Counted from the first letter of the stretch, positions 24,298-32,830 are shown. The stretch is 64,000 bases of DNA from an uncultured Croceitalea sp. (GCA_947503285.1 CANNDD010000008.1:62001-126000), one strand, 5' to 3'. The notes: generated by a model not told the origin, from the letters alone. A program made the numbers and translations.

Positions 24298-26607
24298 ATG
24301 AAATCGAAAACAAAGTATGTACTACTATCACTGACCTTATTATTTGTGGGGGTTATAGGATATGCCCAGGATATTGCCGGCTCTTGGAAGGGAACTTTGG
24401 CAGTTCAAGGAATGGAAATGCCACTAATCTTCAATGTCACAAACGATAATGGGATATTGAAGTCAACAATGGACAGCCCTTCTCAAGGCGCAACTGACAT
24501 ACCCATGGATGAAACCCTATTTGCCGAAAATGAATTGACCATTGTTTTCAAACAGGCAGGTATAAAATATGTGGGTAGCCTGAAGGATGAAACTATAACC
24601 GGTACGTTTTATCAAGGGGGAATGGAATTGCCCTTGAATTTAATGAAAACGATAAAGACCAAACCAGGAAATACCGAATTACCAAGCTCAGAAGAAGAAT
24701 TAACTGCTTTGGCAAACCTAGATCAAGGTGATTATCGATATACGGTCGAAGATTACTTTGCCAAACCAAAAGCATCAACATTTAGGTTTTCACCCGATGG
24801 TACTTATATGTCTTACCGAGAAAAAGATGAAAACGGAAAACGACATATCTATGTAAAGAACATAAGCTCGAATACTACGACACGGGCCATTGAGGAAAAA
24901 GATGAACTGGTTCGTGGATATGGATGGATAAATAATGAACGCTTGGTTTATTTGATGGATAGTGGAGGTGATGAAAATTATCACGTTTATGCCGTCAACC
25001 TTGATGGAACCGAATTAAAAGATCTGACCCCATTTGATGGCGTACAGGCCCAATTTTCTGACTTATTGAAAGAAGATAAAGACCATATCATTGTTCAGAT
25101 GAACAAAAACAATCCTCAGGTATTTGAACCCTTTAAAGTGAATGTGCGCACAGGGCAGTTAGAACAATTATACACCAATGAAGATGCCGCTAACCCAATT
25201 ACCGCCTATAATTTTGACAAAGACGGCAATTTAAAGGGATTTACAAAAATAAGGGATGGTGTCGAGCAAGATTTGTATTACGAAGATGGTGAAGGTGGTT
25301 TTAAGGTCATCAAGAACCTTAATTGGAAGGATGCCTTTGGTATTTTGACCTTTGATTACGCTACAGACTACCCCCATGATGCCTATATGGTTTCAAACTT
25401 AAACAGTGACAAGGCCAAGATCATTCGTTACGATTTAAAAGAAAATAAACAGCTTGAAGAGATTTTTAGTAACGATAGTTTTGACGTTGCCGACATGTAC
25501 CTTTCTAGAATGCGCGGGTATGAACTCGATTATGTCTCTTATGAGGGTGAGAAGAATGTAATAGTTCCAATCAGCGAATCTTATAAAAAATTACATGAGC
25601 GAATAGTGACCCAATTTCCAAACGAACAATATAGTATTGCTGACGCTACCGATGATGAGAATAACCTACTCATTTTTCTGCAAAGTGACCGATTGTATGG
25701 AGCGTACCATTCTTACGATGTCAAAAAAGATGAATTTAAGTTTTTATACAGTCTTATGCCACAACTTAAAGAAGAAGATATGTCGGAAATGCGACCTATC
25801 ACCTTTACAAGCAGGGACGGACTTACTATTCACGGTTACATTACATTGCCAAAAGCAGCAATAGCTGGAGAGAAAGTTCCGGTAATCGTAAACCCCCATG
25901 GTGGCCCACAGGGTATTCGAGATTCTTGGGGCTTTAACCCAGAGGCGCAATTGTTCGCAAGTAGGGGTTATGCCACATTACAGGTTAATTTTAGGATTTC
26001 AGGAGGCTACGGAAAAGAGTTTTTAGAGTCGGGTTTCAAACAAATAGGCAGAAAGGCCATGGACGATGTTGAAGATGGTTTGCAATACGTGATCGATCAG
26101 GGTTGGGTAGATGCAAAAAAAGCGGCGATCTATGGTGGTAGCCACGGTGGTTATGCTGTTTTAAGAGGACTGACCAAAACTCCGGATCTATATGCCTGTG
26201 GGGTAGATTACGTTGGGGTTTCCAATCTTTTTACTTTTATGAAGACCATTCCACCGTATTGGAAACCTTATTTAAAGATTCTAAAAGAAATCTGGTATGA
26301 TGAAGCAGTCGCCGAAGAAAAGAAGATTATGGAGGAAGTTTCACCGGTATATCAGATAGATAAGATCAAAAAACCCCTATTCGTTGTGCAAGGGGCAAAT
26401 GACCCAAGGGTGAATATCGATGAATCAGACCAGATTGTAAGTGCATTAAGGGACAAAGGCTTTGAGGTGCCCTATATGGTAAAATATGATGAAGGACATG
26501 GTTTTGCAAAAGAAGAAAATTCCATTGCCCTTTATAAAGCCATGATGGGCTTTTATGCCAAGCACTTGGGTAAAGATAATATTACGGAACAACCCCTCAA
26601 GGACTAA
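24298..26607 (+). CDS. S9 family prolyl oligopeptidase-like peptidase (secreted)
   Basis: Secreted serine peptidase of 769 aa with a signal peptide ending near GVIGYAQ. Residues 25-120 form a small beta domain (AGSWKGTLAVQGMEMPLIFNV) often fused to S9 enzymes in Bacteroidota. A WD40-like propeller (about 150-480) precedes the alpha/beta-hydrolase domain. The triad is visible: Ser in YGGSHGGYAV near 614, Asp in QGANDPRVN near 701, His in EGHGFAKEEN near 732. It likely trims peptides in the periplasm. It ends in a strong terminator and is monocistronic. Confidence 0.92.
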   Translation: MKSKTKYVLLSLTLLFVGVIGYAQDIAGSWKGTLAVQGMEMPLIFNVTNDNGILKSTMDSPSQGATDIPMDETLFAENELTIVFKQAGIKYVGSLKDETITGTFYQGGMELPLNLMKTIKTKPGNTELPSSEEELTALANLDQGDYRYTVEDYFAKPKASTFRFSPDGTYMSYREKDENGKRHIYVKNISSNTTTRAIEEKDELVRGYGWINNERLVYLMDSGGDENYHVYAVNLDGTELKDLTPFDGVQAQFSDLLKEDKDHIIVQMNKNNPQVFEPFKVNVRTGQLEQLYTNEDAANPITAYNFDKDGNLKGFTKIRDGVEQDLYYEDGEGGFKVIKNLNWKDAFGILTFDYATDYPHDAYMVSNLNSDKAKIIRYDLKENKQLEEIFSNDSFDVADMYLSRMRGYELDYVSYEGEKNVIVPISESYKKLHERIVTQFPNEQYSIADATDDENNLLIFLQSDRLYGAYHSYDVKKDEFKFLYSLMPQLKEEDMSEMRPITFTSRDGLTIHGYITLPKAAIAGEKVPVIVNPHGGPQGIRDSWGFNPEAQLFASRGYATLQVNFRISGGYGKEFLESGFKQIGRKAMDDVEDGLQYVIDQGWVDAKKAAIYGGSHGGYAVLRGLTKTPDLYACGVDYVGVSNLFTFMKTIPPYWKPYLKILKEIWYDEAVAEEKKIMEEVSPVYQIDKIKKPLFVVQGANDPRVNIDESDQIVSALRDKGFEVPYMVKYDEGHGFAKEENSIALYKAMMGFYAKHLGKDNITEQPLKD

Positions 26608-26631
26608 GCTATATCTTATACCTTACATATG

Positions 26632-26657
26632 AAAAGGGGACTAGTGTCCCCTTTTTT
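26632..26657 (+). terminator. Intrinsic terminator of the S9 peptidase gene
   Basis: Perfect 10-bp stem AAAAGGGGAC / GTCCCCTTTT (26632-26641, 26646-26655) with a TAGT loop and a T-run, 25 bases past the stop. Confidence 0.92.
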
Positions 26658-26690
26658 AATGCCCGAAAATCAGTTGGGTAAAGTTTCACT

Positions 26691-26720
26691 ACCGTTCGGT
26701 AAGCTTGGTTTACCGTTGGT
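26691..26720 (+). promoter_or_regulatory. Predicted LytTR-family operator (direct repeat)
   Basis: ACCGTTCGG (26691-26699) and ACCGTTGGT (26712-26720) both fit the published LytTR site consensus [TA][AC][CA]GTTN[AG][TG] at every position. They are separated by 12 bp, the known spacing of two helical turns. The second repeat ends about 33 bases before a -7 box at 26754. The operon that follows encodes a LytTR response regulator, so this is probably its autoregulatory site. Confidence 0.72.
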
Positions 26721-26753
26721 CATAAATAACTTTCCATGAATAAGGTTCGCCAG

Positions 26754-26761
26754 TATATTTG
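26754..26761 (+). promoter_or_regulatory. -7 promoter box of the LytTR operon
   Basis: TATATTTG fits TAnnTTTG exactly. It has no good -33 TTG at the usual spacing (TTTC is there), which is consistent with an activator-dependent promoter using the repeats just upstream. Confidence 0.55.
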
Positions 26762-26795
26762 CTTCATAATCAATTGAAAATCAAAAAATAGATAA

Positions 26796-26849
26796 ATGAT
26801 AGCACTGGTAAAATTAGTAGTATCACTTGTATTGAGCATTTTAATTTAA
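26796..26849 (+). CDS. Possible 17-aa hydrophobic leader peptide
   Basis: A complete short frame (ATG 26796, TAA 26847-26849) in the leader of the LytTR operon encodes MIALVKLVVSLVLSILI, wholly hydrophobic apart from one Lys. It lies about 35 bases after the -7 box and 27 bases before the next gene. It could be a small membrane peptide, a leader peptide, or chance. No ribosome binding site is evident, which says little in this phylum. Confidence 0.3.
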   Translation: MIALVKLVVSLVLSILI

Positions 26850-26876
26850 ATAACACCAATCCTAAAAACAGTCAAC

Positions 26877-27074
26877 ATGAAAAATTTAGAAAACATCAAA
26901 CAAATTGTATTCATCATCGGATTTATTGCCCTATTGGTAGGGGTATTTGGCGCAATTGCCAACAAAGACTTAATGAGTTATTTTTTCCCTATCTATACTG
27001 GGCTTACCCTAATGGGAACGGCTTTGCTTCATAAGGCGCCAAAAGGGATAGCTGAATTTAAAATAAATGCCTAA
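26877..27074 (+). CDS. Small two-helix membrane protein
   Basis: A 65-aa protein with two hydrophobic segments (IVFIIGFIALLVGVFGAIA and YFFPIYTGLTLMGTALL) joined by a short charged loop (NKDLMS). No family recognised. It is the first annotated gene of a four-gene rightward operon that ends in a histidine kinase and a LytTR regulator, and is probably functionally tied to that pair. Twelve bases separate it from the next gene. Confidence 0.7.
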   Translation: MKNLENIKQIVFIIGFIALLVGVFGAIANKDLMSYFFPIYTGLTLMGTALLHKAPKGIAEFKINA

Positions 27075-27086
27075 GCCTGCAGATTT

Positions 27087-27371
27087 ATGAAACTAAGCAA
27101 AAGAAATGCGCTTTATAGTGCAGGGGGAATTTTATTGACCGCTGCATTGATTTCACAGTTTAAAGATGCTGATTTGATTTTGGCGACTCTGCTAGTCCTG
27201 TCGGCCGCAATATTATTGTTTCAGGGTTTTAGGGAAGATGCAAAAGATACCAAATGTGATACTGGCTTTAGCAGCAAGGCCAAGATACTAAAGGTTACTT
27301 TGGGTGTGGTAGTGGTATTCTTTGGTCTTGGGTTTTCAGTAGGCAAACTTATTTATCTTTGGTCGCATTAA
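27087..27371 (+). CDS. Small membrane protein
   Basis: A 94-aa protein with three hydrophobic segments: near 10-22 (YSAGGILLTAALIS), 30-48 (LILATLLVLSAAILLFQG) and 71-90 (VTLGVVVVFFGLGFSVGKLIYL). A basic N-terminus and a charged middle loop (REDAKDTKCD) separate the helices. No family recognised. It lies 18 bases before the histidine kinase gene. Like the preceding gene it may be a sensor partner or target of the kinase. Confidence 0.68.
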   Translation: MKLSKRNALYSAGGILLTAALISQFKDADLILATLLVLSAAILLFQGFREDAKDTKCDTGFSSKAKILKVTLGVVVVFFGLGFSVGKLIYLWSH

Positions 27372-27389
27372 AGAAAATCCTAAATTTCA

Positions 27390-28448
27390 ATGAATCTTAC
27401 CGTTAAAAGAAGAAACCTCATATTTTGGATACTTCAAATCTGTGGTTGGGGATTTTTGAATCTAACATCCATTCTTTTTCTGAAAAAGTTAGGATTACAA
27501 TTCGTGATTTTTTCACTGGTAACCGGCCTTCTAATAGGTATTGGGTCATCAACACTTCTGAGGTATTACCTCAGGGCAAAAGTCAGTCTTGAGAATTTTG
27601 ATTTAAGACAGTTTCTCAAAATTGTGTTAGCTACCATCGTGGCTTCGGCAATTTATGGTTTTCTAAGCTATTTTATTGGACGTGCCTATGGAAAGTTCGG
27701 ACCTGAAATCTCAGAAACCGAAAAAGAAATACTGAAAGCCTTTGATAATATTTGGATATTGGTTTTCAACTCTATATTCATAATGATTTGCTGGGTTATT
27801 TGTTACCTGGTGATAAAACTACTACTAAAAGCAAATCAGAATAGAATAGAACGCTTAGAGCTGAATACGAGTTTAAAACAGGCCCAATTAAACACGTTGA
27901 AGGGGCAGATAAACCCTCATTTTATGTTCAATAGTCTGAACAATATCAGGGGACTCATGCTTGAAGATGTCAATCGCTCAAGGGAGATGTTGACCAAACT
28001 CTCAGAAATATTACGTTATTCATTGACCAAGAACAACGCGAATGCCATTGCAGTCGAAGAAGAGTTGGATATGGTGGATAACTACATTGCACTTTCAAAA
28101 ATTCAGTTTGAAAACAGACTTCAATTTGAAAGAACGATAGAAGACAACTGTCTTTCGCTTCAGATTCCACCAATGATCATACAGCTGTTGGTTGAGAATG
28201 CAATGAAACACGGTATCTCAAATTTAAAGGAAGGTGGAAAAATAGTCTTGGAAATCAGAAAGAAAGAAGATAAACTTCAACTGTGCGTCACGAATACGGG
28301 AAAACTCCGGATTTCAAAAGATTCGACACAATTGGGGCTGAAGAATATTCGCCAAAGATTGCATTTACTTTACGGAGATAAAGCTGAGTTCACATTGAAC
28401 GAGATAGAACATGAGGTCGTGGCTAATATCAAAATTCCGTTGACATGA
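27390..28448 (+). CDS. LytS-type sensor histidine kinase (His_kinase family)
   Basis: A 352-aa membrane kinase. Four hydrophobic segments fill the first 150 residues with no extracytoplasmic domain, so it senses within or near the membrane. A short coiled linker (NRIERLELNTSLKQAQLNTL) leads to the phosphoacceptor box QINPHFMFNSLNNIRGL (His near 176). The ATPase half has VENAMKHGI (N box, near 269) and LGLKNIRQRL. This is the 5TM-less LytS/YehU architecture. The stop overlaps the regulator start by 4 bases (ATGA). Confidence 0.93.
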   Translation: MNLTVKRRNLIFWILQICGWGFLNLTSILFLKKLGLQFVIFSLVTGLLIGIGSSTLLRYYLRAKVSLENFDLRQFLKIVLATIVASAIYGFLSYFIGRAYGKFGPEISETEKEILKAFDNIWILVFNSIFIMICWVICYLVIKLLLKANQNRIERLELNTSLKQAQLNTLKGQINPHFMFNSLNNIRGLMLEDVNRSREMLTKLSEILRYSLTKNNANAIAVEEELDMVDNYIALSKIQFENRLQFERTIEDNCLSLQIPPMIIQLLVENAMKHGISNLKEGGKIVLEIRKKEDKLQLCVTNTGKLRISKDSTQLGLKNIRQRLHLLYGDKAEFTLNEIEHEVVANIKIPLT

Positions 28449-29170
28449 AAATAAGGGCAGTTATTGTAGAAGATTCACGTTTGGCTCGCAACGAGTTGAA
28501 AGAATTGCTCAAGAACCATGACGATATCACGCTCATAGGGGAGGCTGAAAATGTGGATTTGGGTTTTAACCTCATTCAAAAAGAACAGCCGGATTTACTG
28601 TTTTTGGATATCAATATGCCTGAAAAAGATGGTTTTGAGCTTTTGGAAATGTTAGATGAAGTACCCATAACCATATTTACGACGGCATTTGACGAATATG
28701 CAATCAAATCGTTTGAGTATAATGCCTTAGATTATCTTTTAAAGCCTATCAATGCGAAACGTTTCGCGTTGGCAATCGATAAAGTAAAATCGATATTGAA
28801 TGAGGAAGAGACTACATCAGAAGTAAAAAATCAATTAACAGAAAAAAGTCAAATTTTCATTAAGGATGGAGAACAATGTTGGTTAGTGAAAATCGGGTCT
28901 ATTTCCCATTTTGAGATTGTTGGTAATTATACCCGTGTGCATTTTGAAGATCATAAACCGTTGTTGTACAAATCACTGAATCAAATAGAGGAAAAGCTTC
29001 CTGAGCAATCGTTTTTTAGGGTAAACCGACAACAAATCGTCAATATTAACCATATACAGAATGTTGTTCCCTGGTTCAATGGTAAATTGAAACTGACTAT
29101 GCTAAATGGCTGTGAGGTCGAGGTATCTCGAAGACAATCGTATTTGTTCAAAGATAGGATGAGTATTTAG
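28445..29170 (+). CDS. LytTR-family response regulator
   Basis: A 241-aa regulator. The receiver domain (1-120) has VIVEDSRLARNEL, the phosphoacceptor Asp55 in LLFLDINMPEKDGF, the switch Thr in IFTTAFDEYA, and the conserved Lys in LLKPI. The C-terminal LytTR DNA-binding domain (about 136-238) shows IFIKDGEQCWLV, ISHFEIVGNYTRVHF, LNQIEEKLPEQSFFRVNRQQIVN and LTMLNGCEVEVSRRQ. LytTR proteins bind two direct repeats about 21 bp apart; such a pair lies at 26691-26720 before this operon. The phosphodonor is the kinase encoded next to it. Confidence 0.95.
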   Translation: MKIRAVIVEDSRLARNELKELLKNHDDITLIGEAENVDLGFNLIQKEQPDLLFLDINMPEKDGFELLEMLDEVPITIFTTAFDEYAIKSFEYNALDYLLKPINAKRFALAIDKVKSILNEEETTSEVKNQLTEKSQIFIKDGEQCWLVKIGSISHFEIVGNYTRVHFEDHKPLLYKSLNQIEEKLPEQSFFRVNRQQIVNINHIQNVVPWFNGKLKLTMLNGCEVEVSRRQSYLFKDRMSI

Positions 29171-29198
29171 GTAGCAAGGCCTCTTACGACCTTGTTAC
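29171..29198. terminator. Possible weak terminator between convergent genes
   Basis: GTAGCAAGG (29171-29179) pairs with CCTTGTTAC (29190-29198) over nine positions with one G-T pair. There is only a loose T-run about 10 bases later on the plus strand, so function is uncertain. Confidence 0.4.
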
Positions 29199-29218
29199 CC
29201 AAATCTTATATTTTTCCT

Positions 29219-29593
29219 TTAAGCCTTCAGCATACCTTCATACCTGCTTTTGTAGCCGACAAGCACAAGAATATTAAGTAATAAAAGACCAAGTGCGGGA
29301 GCAATGCCTTCAGGGGCCAAAGTGGCATGAAACAATACGGCATTTACCGAAACACTCATTAAAATAACCGACATTAAAGCACCGAACTTATTTGTGATCA
29401 GTGCAATTCCGGCAGCTATTTCAACTACTGCGACCATGGTCATGGTTTGAGTACTTGTTAAGGCCATAAAGTAATTTTGCCCTGCCTCATTAAGTTCAAA
29501 CGGAGGTATAAACTGCAGAAACTTGTTAAGCCCAAAAACTAATACCATTAGTCCTAAAAGTATCCTAATGACTAAAAAAACTTTTGAATTCAT
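29219..29593 (-). CDS. DoxX family membrane protein
   Basis: A 124-aa protein with four membrane helices. MNSKVFLVIRILLGLMVLVFGLNKFLQFIPP is the usual DoxX opening (LGLxxxxxGLxKF), and AVVEIAAGIALITNKFGALMSVILM follows. DoxX proteins are quinone-linked or redox-stress membrane proteins of poorly known role. It is the last gene of a leftward group with an SDR and two cupins. Confidence 0.88.
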   Translation of the reverse strand: MNSKVFLVIRILLGLMVLVFGLNKFLQFIPPFELNEAGQNYFMALTSTQTMTMVAVVEIAAGIALITNKFGALMSVILMSVSVNAVLFHATLAPEGIAPALGLLLLNILVLVGYKSRYEGMLKA

Positions 29594-29666
29594 AAGATTG
29601 TATTTTGTTGGTTTGCTAATTAAAGTAGCTGTAAAATAGAAAATTAACAGTTAAAAACATATTTTT

Positions 29667-30452
29667 CTACATAGATTTCAATAATCCGCCGTCTATAGGA
29701 ATGTTTGTTCCTGTAATGTATGCGGCTTTTTCAGAAGCCAAAAAGGTAACTAAATAAGCGTATTCTTCCGGTTTTCCAATTCGTTTCGTGGGAACATTAT
29801 TTTCCATAATGCTTCTAACTTCACTTGCCGTTACCCCTAATTTCTCAGCTTTCTTTGCATTCAGTTGTGCGATACGTTCGGTATCAAAATACCCGGTCAA
29901 AACATTGTTCACCGTGATACCGTCTTGGGCGACGTCAATTGATAGGCTTTTGGCCCAGGTGACTACGGCGGCCCTGATAGAATTGGACAGGGCCAAATAA
30001 TTGAGTGGTTCTTTAACCGAAATAGAGGCTACATTTACAATTCGACCCCAACCTTGTTGCCGCATATGTTTTAAGGCAAATTCCGTGGTTAATACTACCG
30101 ACTTGAATAACAAGTCAAAAGCGGTTTGGTAGTCATCCACGTTTTTTTCGAGCGCGCCCCCAGCTTCGGGGCCTTGGGTGTTGTTGATTAAGATATCAAT
30201 AGTATTCTTCTTGAAATAATTTCGAATAATAACCTTATAGGCCTGGTAATCTTTAAAATCGACAACTAGGTATTGATGCTCTTGACCTAGGTTTGTAGGT
30301 AAATTTTCAATAATGGAAATCATCTTGTCTTTACTACGGGACATCAGGGTAACACTGGCACCGCTTTCGGCCAATTGACGGGCGATCGCTTTCCCGATTC
30401 CACCACTACTGCCACCTACCAGGGCCTTTTTTCCTTTTAAGGATATATCCAT
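29667..30452 (-). CDS. Short-chain dehydrogenase/reductase
   Basis: NAD(P)-dependent SDR of 261 aa. The cofactor motif GGSSGGIGKAIA (TGxxxGxG type, near 13-24) is at the N-terminus, with INNTQGPEAGGA in place of the NNAG motif. The catalytic Ser lies in RIVNVASIS; the usual YxxxK is replaced by NYLALSNSIRAA, with N and R where Y-x-x-x-K is expected. The C-terminal ITGTNIPIDGGLLKSM is typical. The changed catalytic site makes the activity uncertain. Followed downstream by doxX; substrate unknown. Confidence 0.85.
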   Translation of the reverse strand: MDISLKGKKALVGGSSGGIGKAIARQLAESGASVTLMSRSKDKMISIIENLPTNLGQEHQYLVVDFKDYQAYKVIIRNYFKKNTIDILINNTQGPEAGGALEKNVDDYQTAFDLLFKSVVLTTEFALKHMRQQGWGRIVNVASISVKEPLNYLALSNSIRAAVVTWAKSLSIDVAQDGITVNNVLTGYFDTERIAQLNAKKAEKLGVTASEVRSIMENNVPTKRIGKPEEYAYLVTFLASEKAAYITGTNIPIDGGLLKSM

Positions 30453-30475
30453 AAACTTTTCTTTTTTCTTAACGC

Positions 30476-30787
30476 CTATTTATACGCTTCCCTGACCGGA
30501 CTAAAAATGTCCATCAATTTGCAAGGTGTAATCGCCCTTCCACTATGGGGGGTATTTGAAGGTATTACAACAACATCCCCCGGCTCGTATATTTTGGTTT
30601 CACCATCAAGTGTAAACTCGAAAGTACCTGATACAACATGCATTATTTGTTCGTGTATATGATGATGTTCGGGTACTTCCGCACCTACTTCAACATCCCA
30701 AAAAATCCAGCTCATTTGTTCGGCGTGTACTATTTTACCGTGATAACCGGGCATTATTTCTTTTGATGGTATGTCTTTTAAATTCAT
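30476..30787 (-). CDS. Cupin domain protein
   Basis: A 103-aa single cupin barrel. Motif 1 is EVPEHHHIHEQIMHVVSG (metal ligands His, His, Glu/His) and motif 2 is YEPGDVVVIPSNTPHSG. No signal peptide, so cytosolic. It lies 23 bases before the SDR gene and probably forms an operon with it, perhaps handling the same small molecule. Function not known. Confidence 0.85.
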   Translation of the reverse strand: MNLKDIPSKEIMPGYHGKIVHAEQMSWIFWDVEVGAEVPEHHHIHEQIMHVVSGTFEFTLDGETKIYEPGDVVVIPSNTPHSGRAITPCKLMDIFSPVREAYK

Positions 30788-30813
30788 AGATAATGGTAAG
30801 TAAGATTAAGATT

Positions 30814-31287
30814 TTAGTCGTCATTTAGCTTTTTCGCCACGCTATCGTAATATTCTTGGGTCAATTTTTCTGTCCAAACAGTTGGTGAATTGCCGTAAAT
30901 CGCCAAATAAGAAACTTTGCTATCTTTTGAAGACGAATGCCAATGCTCCGTATCTTTTGCGCATTTGACGACGTCCCCTTTTTGAAGAAGAATAGGTTCC
31001 TTTTGTTTTTCTTGGTAATATCCCCTTCCCTCGATTACGATCAAGACTTGGGGCGTACTATGTTTATGCCAGTCTAAAGTGGCATTGGCGTCAAAAGTAG
31101 CTTGGGTTATATTATACCCTATGTCATCACCTTCTTGAATCAAAAAATTAAGCCACGCTTCGCCAATGTGGTGTGTGTTGGGCGCTTTAGTTCCCTCATC
31201 CATAAATGACTTTATGGAATATTCCCCATTTTGGGCAAAAGCTTTGATGGTCAAAACCAAAAGTAGAATTGTGGTCGTTTTTTTCAT
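30814..31287 (-). CDS. Secreted cupin domain protein
   Basis: A 157-aa protein with a signal peptide (MKKTTTILLLVLTIKAFAQ) and a cupin core: TLDWHKHSTPQVLIVIEGRGYYQ, then LLQKGDVVKCAKDTEHWH. Metal-binding His residues are present in both motifs. It heads the leftward cupin/cupin/SDR/DoxX group. The periplasmic location sets it apart from the cytosolic cupin next to it. Substrate unknown. Confidence 0.85.
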   Translation of the reverse strand: MKKTTTILLLVLTIKAFAQNGEYSIKSFMDEGTKAPNTHHIGEAWLNFLIQEGDDIGYNITQATFDANATLDWHKHSTPQVLIVIEGRGYYQEKQKEPILLQKGDVVKCAKDTEHWHSSSKDSKVSYLAIYGNSPTVWTEKLTQEYYDSVAKKLNDD

Positions 31288-31377
31288 TTGAATAATTTAA
31301 ACCGTATCCCCCAAGAAATACATCCTTTATCTTTTACCAATATAATAAGAATCGAAAAACAATTTTAATCCATTGGC

Positions 31378-31385
31378 TATCTTTG
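31378..31385 (+). promoter_or_regulatory. -7 promoter box of mpl
   Basis: TATCTTTG fits TAnnTTTG exactly, 17 bases before the ATG at 31403. The alternative TTG at 31373 lies upstream of this box and can be excluded. Confidence 0.55.
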
Positions 31386-31402
31386 AAGGCAATTTTATAA
31401 TT

Positions 31403-32761
31403 ATGAATGTACACTTCATTGCCATTGGAGGTTCTGCTATGCATAATTTGGCATTAGCCCTAGCACATAAGGGGTATAAGATTACAGGAAGCGACGATGT
31501 TATCTTTGAACCTTCAAAAGGACGATTACAAGCAAAAGGGCTATTACCACTAGAGTTTGGTTGGTTCCCTGAAAAAATACATGAGGGGTTAGATGCCATT
31601 ATTCTCGGTATGCATGCAAAATCAGATAATCCTGAACTAGTAAAAGCCCAAGAATTAGGATTGAGGATTTACTCCTATCCTGAGTTTCTGTATGAACAAT
31701 CAAAGAATAAGACACGAGTAGTTATTGGAGGTAGTCATGGTAAGACTACCATTACCTCAATGATACTTCATGTTTTGAACTACAATGGTATTGAGGTTGA
31801 TTATATGGTAGGGGCGCAGTTAGACGGTTTCGACCGTATGGTGCATTTAACCGAAGGTAACGATTTTATCGTTTTAGAAGGGGATGAATACCTTTCGTCG
31901 CCAATAGACAGAAGGCCAAAATTTCATTTATACCAGCCAAATATTGCGTTGTTAAGCGGTATTGCTTGGGACCATATCAATGTTTTTCCCACTTTTGAAA
32001 ACTATGTAGAACAGTTTCAGATTTTTGTGGATAGCATTGTTAAAGGCGGAAGTATTACCTATAATGAAGAAGATGATGAGGTCAGAAGGATAGTCGAAAA
32101 ATCTGAGAACAGTATTCGAAAGTTCCCATACCGTACACCTGAATATTCAGTTGAAGAAGGGGTAACCTTGTTGGAAACCCCTGAAGGTCCAATGCCGATT
32201 GAGGTCTTCGGAAAACATAATTTGAATAATCTCGCAGGGGCCAAATGGGTCTGTCAAAACATGGGGGTAGATCAAGATGACTTTTATGAGGCCATAGCAA
32301 CCTTCAAAGGAGCATCAAAAAGATTAGAGAAAATAGCCGAAAGTGAAACTAGTATCGCTTTTAAAGATTTCGCCCATTCCCCGAGCAAGGTAAGGGCTAC
32401 TACAGCTGCTGTGAAAGAGCAATATCCAGATAAAAAATTAGTGGCATTTTTAGAATTACACACGTACAGTAGCTTTAATCCTGGGTTTTTACAAGAGTAC
32501 AAGGGCGCACTTGCCGCTGCAGACCTAGCTGTGGTATTTTATTTGCCAGAGTCAGTGGCCATTAAAAAATTGGAGCCGGTAAGCACAGAACAGATTTCTT
32601 TGGCTTTTCAAAGAAATGATCTGGAAATCCATACAAACGCAAAAACATTTGAAGATTTTGTATTCGCTCAAAATTTTGATGATTCCGTTGCATTATTCAT
32701 GAGTTCTGGTAATTATGGGGGATTGGACTTCAATGAGGTCTCCACATTTTTTAATGGATAA
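31403..32761 (+). CDS. mpl: UDP-N-acetylmuramate--L-Ala-gamma-D-Glu-meso-Dap ligase
   Basis: Mur-ligase family enzyme (452 aa) that reattaches recycled murein tripeptide to UDP-MurNAc. MNVHFIAIGGSAMHNLALAL is the Rossmann start as in MurC. The ATP loop VIGGSHGKTTITS lies near 107-119, followed by EGDEYLSS and WDHINVFPTF. The GSAMHNLA variant marks Mpl rather than MurC (which has GxGMxGLA). A meso-Dap peptidoglycan is implied. It is likely monocistronic. Confidence 0.93.
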   Translation: MNVHFIAIGGSAMHNLALALAHKGYKITGSDDVIFEPSKGRLQAKGLLPLEFGWFPEKIHEGLDAIILGMHAKSDNPELVKAQELGLRIYSYPEFLYEQSKNKTRVVIGGSHGKTTITSMILHVLNYNGIEVDYMVGAQLDGFDRMVHLTEGNDFIVLEGDEYLSSPIDRRPKFHLYQPNIALLSGIAWDHINVFPTFENYVEQFQIFVDSIVKGGSITYNEEDDEVRRIVEKSENSIRKFPYRTPEYSVEEGVTLLETPEGPMPIEVFGKHNLNNLAGAKWVCQNMGVDQDDFYEAIATFKGASKRLEKIAESETSIAFKDFAHSPSKVRATTAAVKEQYPDKKLVAFLELHTYSSFNPGFLQEYKGALAAADLAVVFYLPESVAIKKLEPVSTEQISLAFQRNDLEIHTNAKTFEDFVFAQNFDDSVALFMSSGNYGGLDFNEVSTFFNG

Positions 32762-32830
32762 ACCGTAATAGTGGAACTGCGATTTTGGCAGATTTTTGTT
32801 TCTGGGTATAACTTTTGATCATTTGAAATC

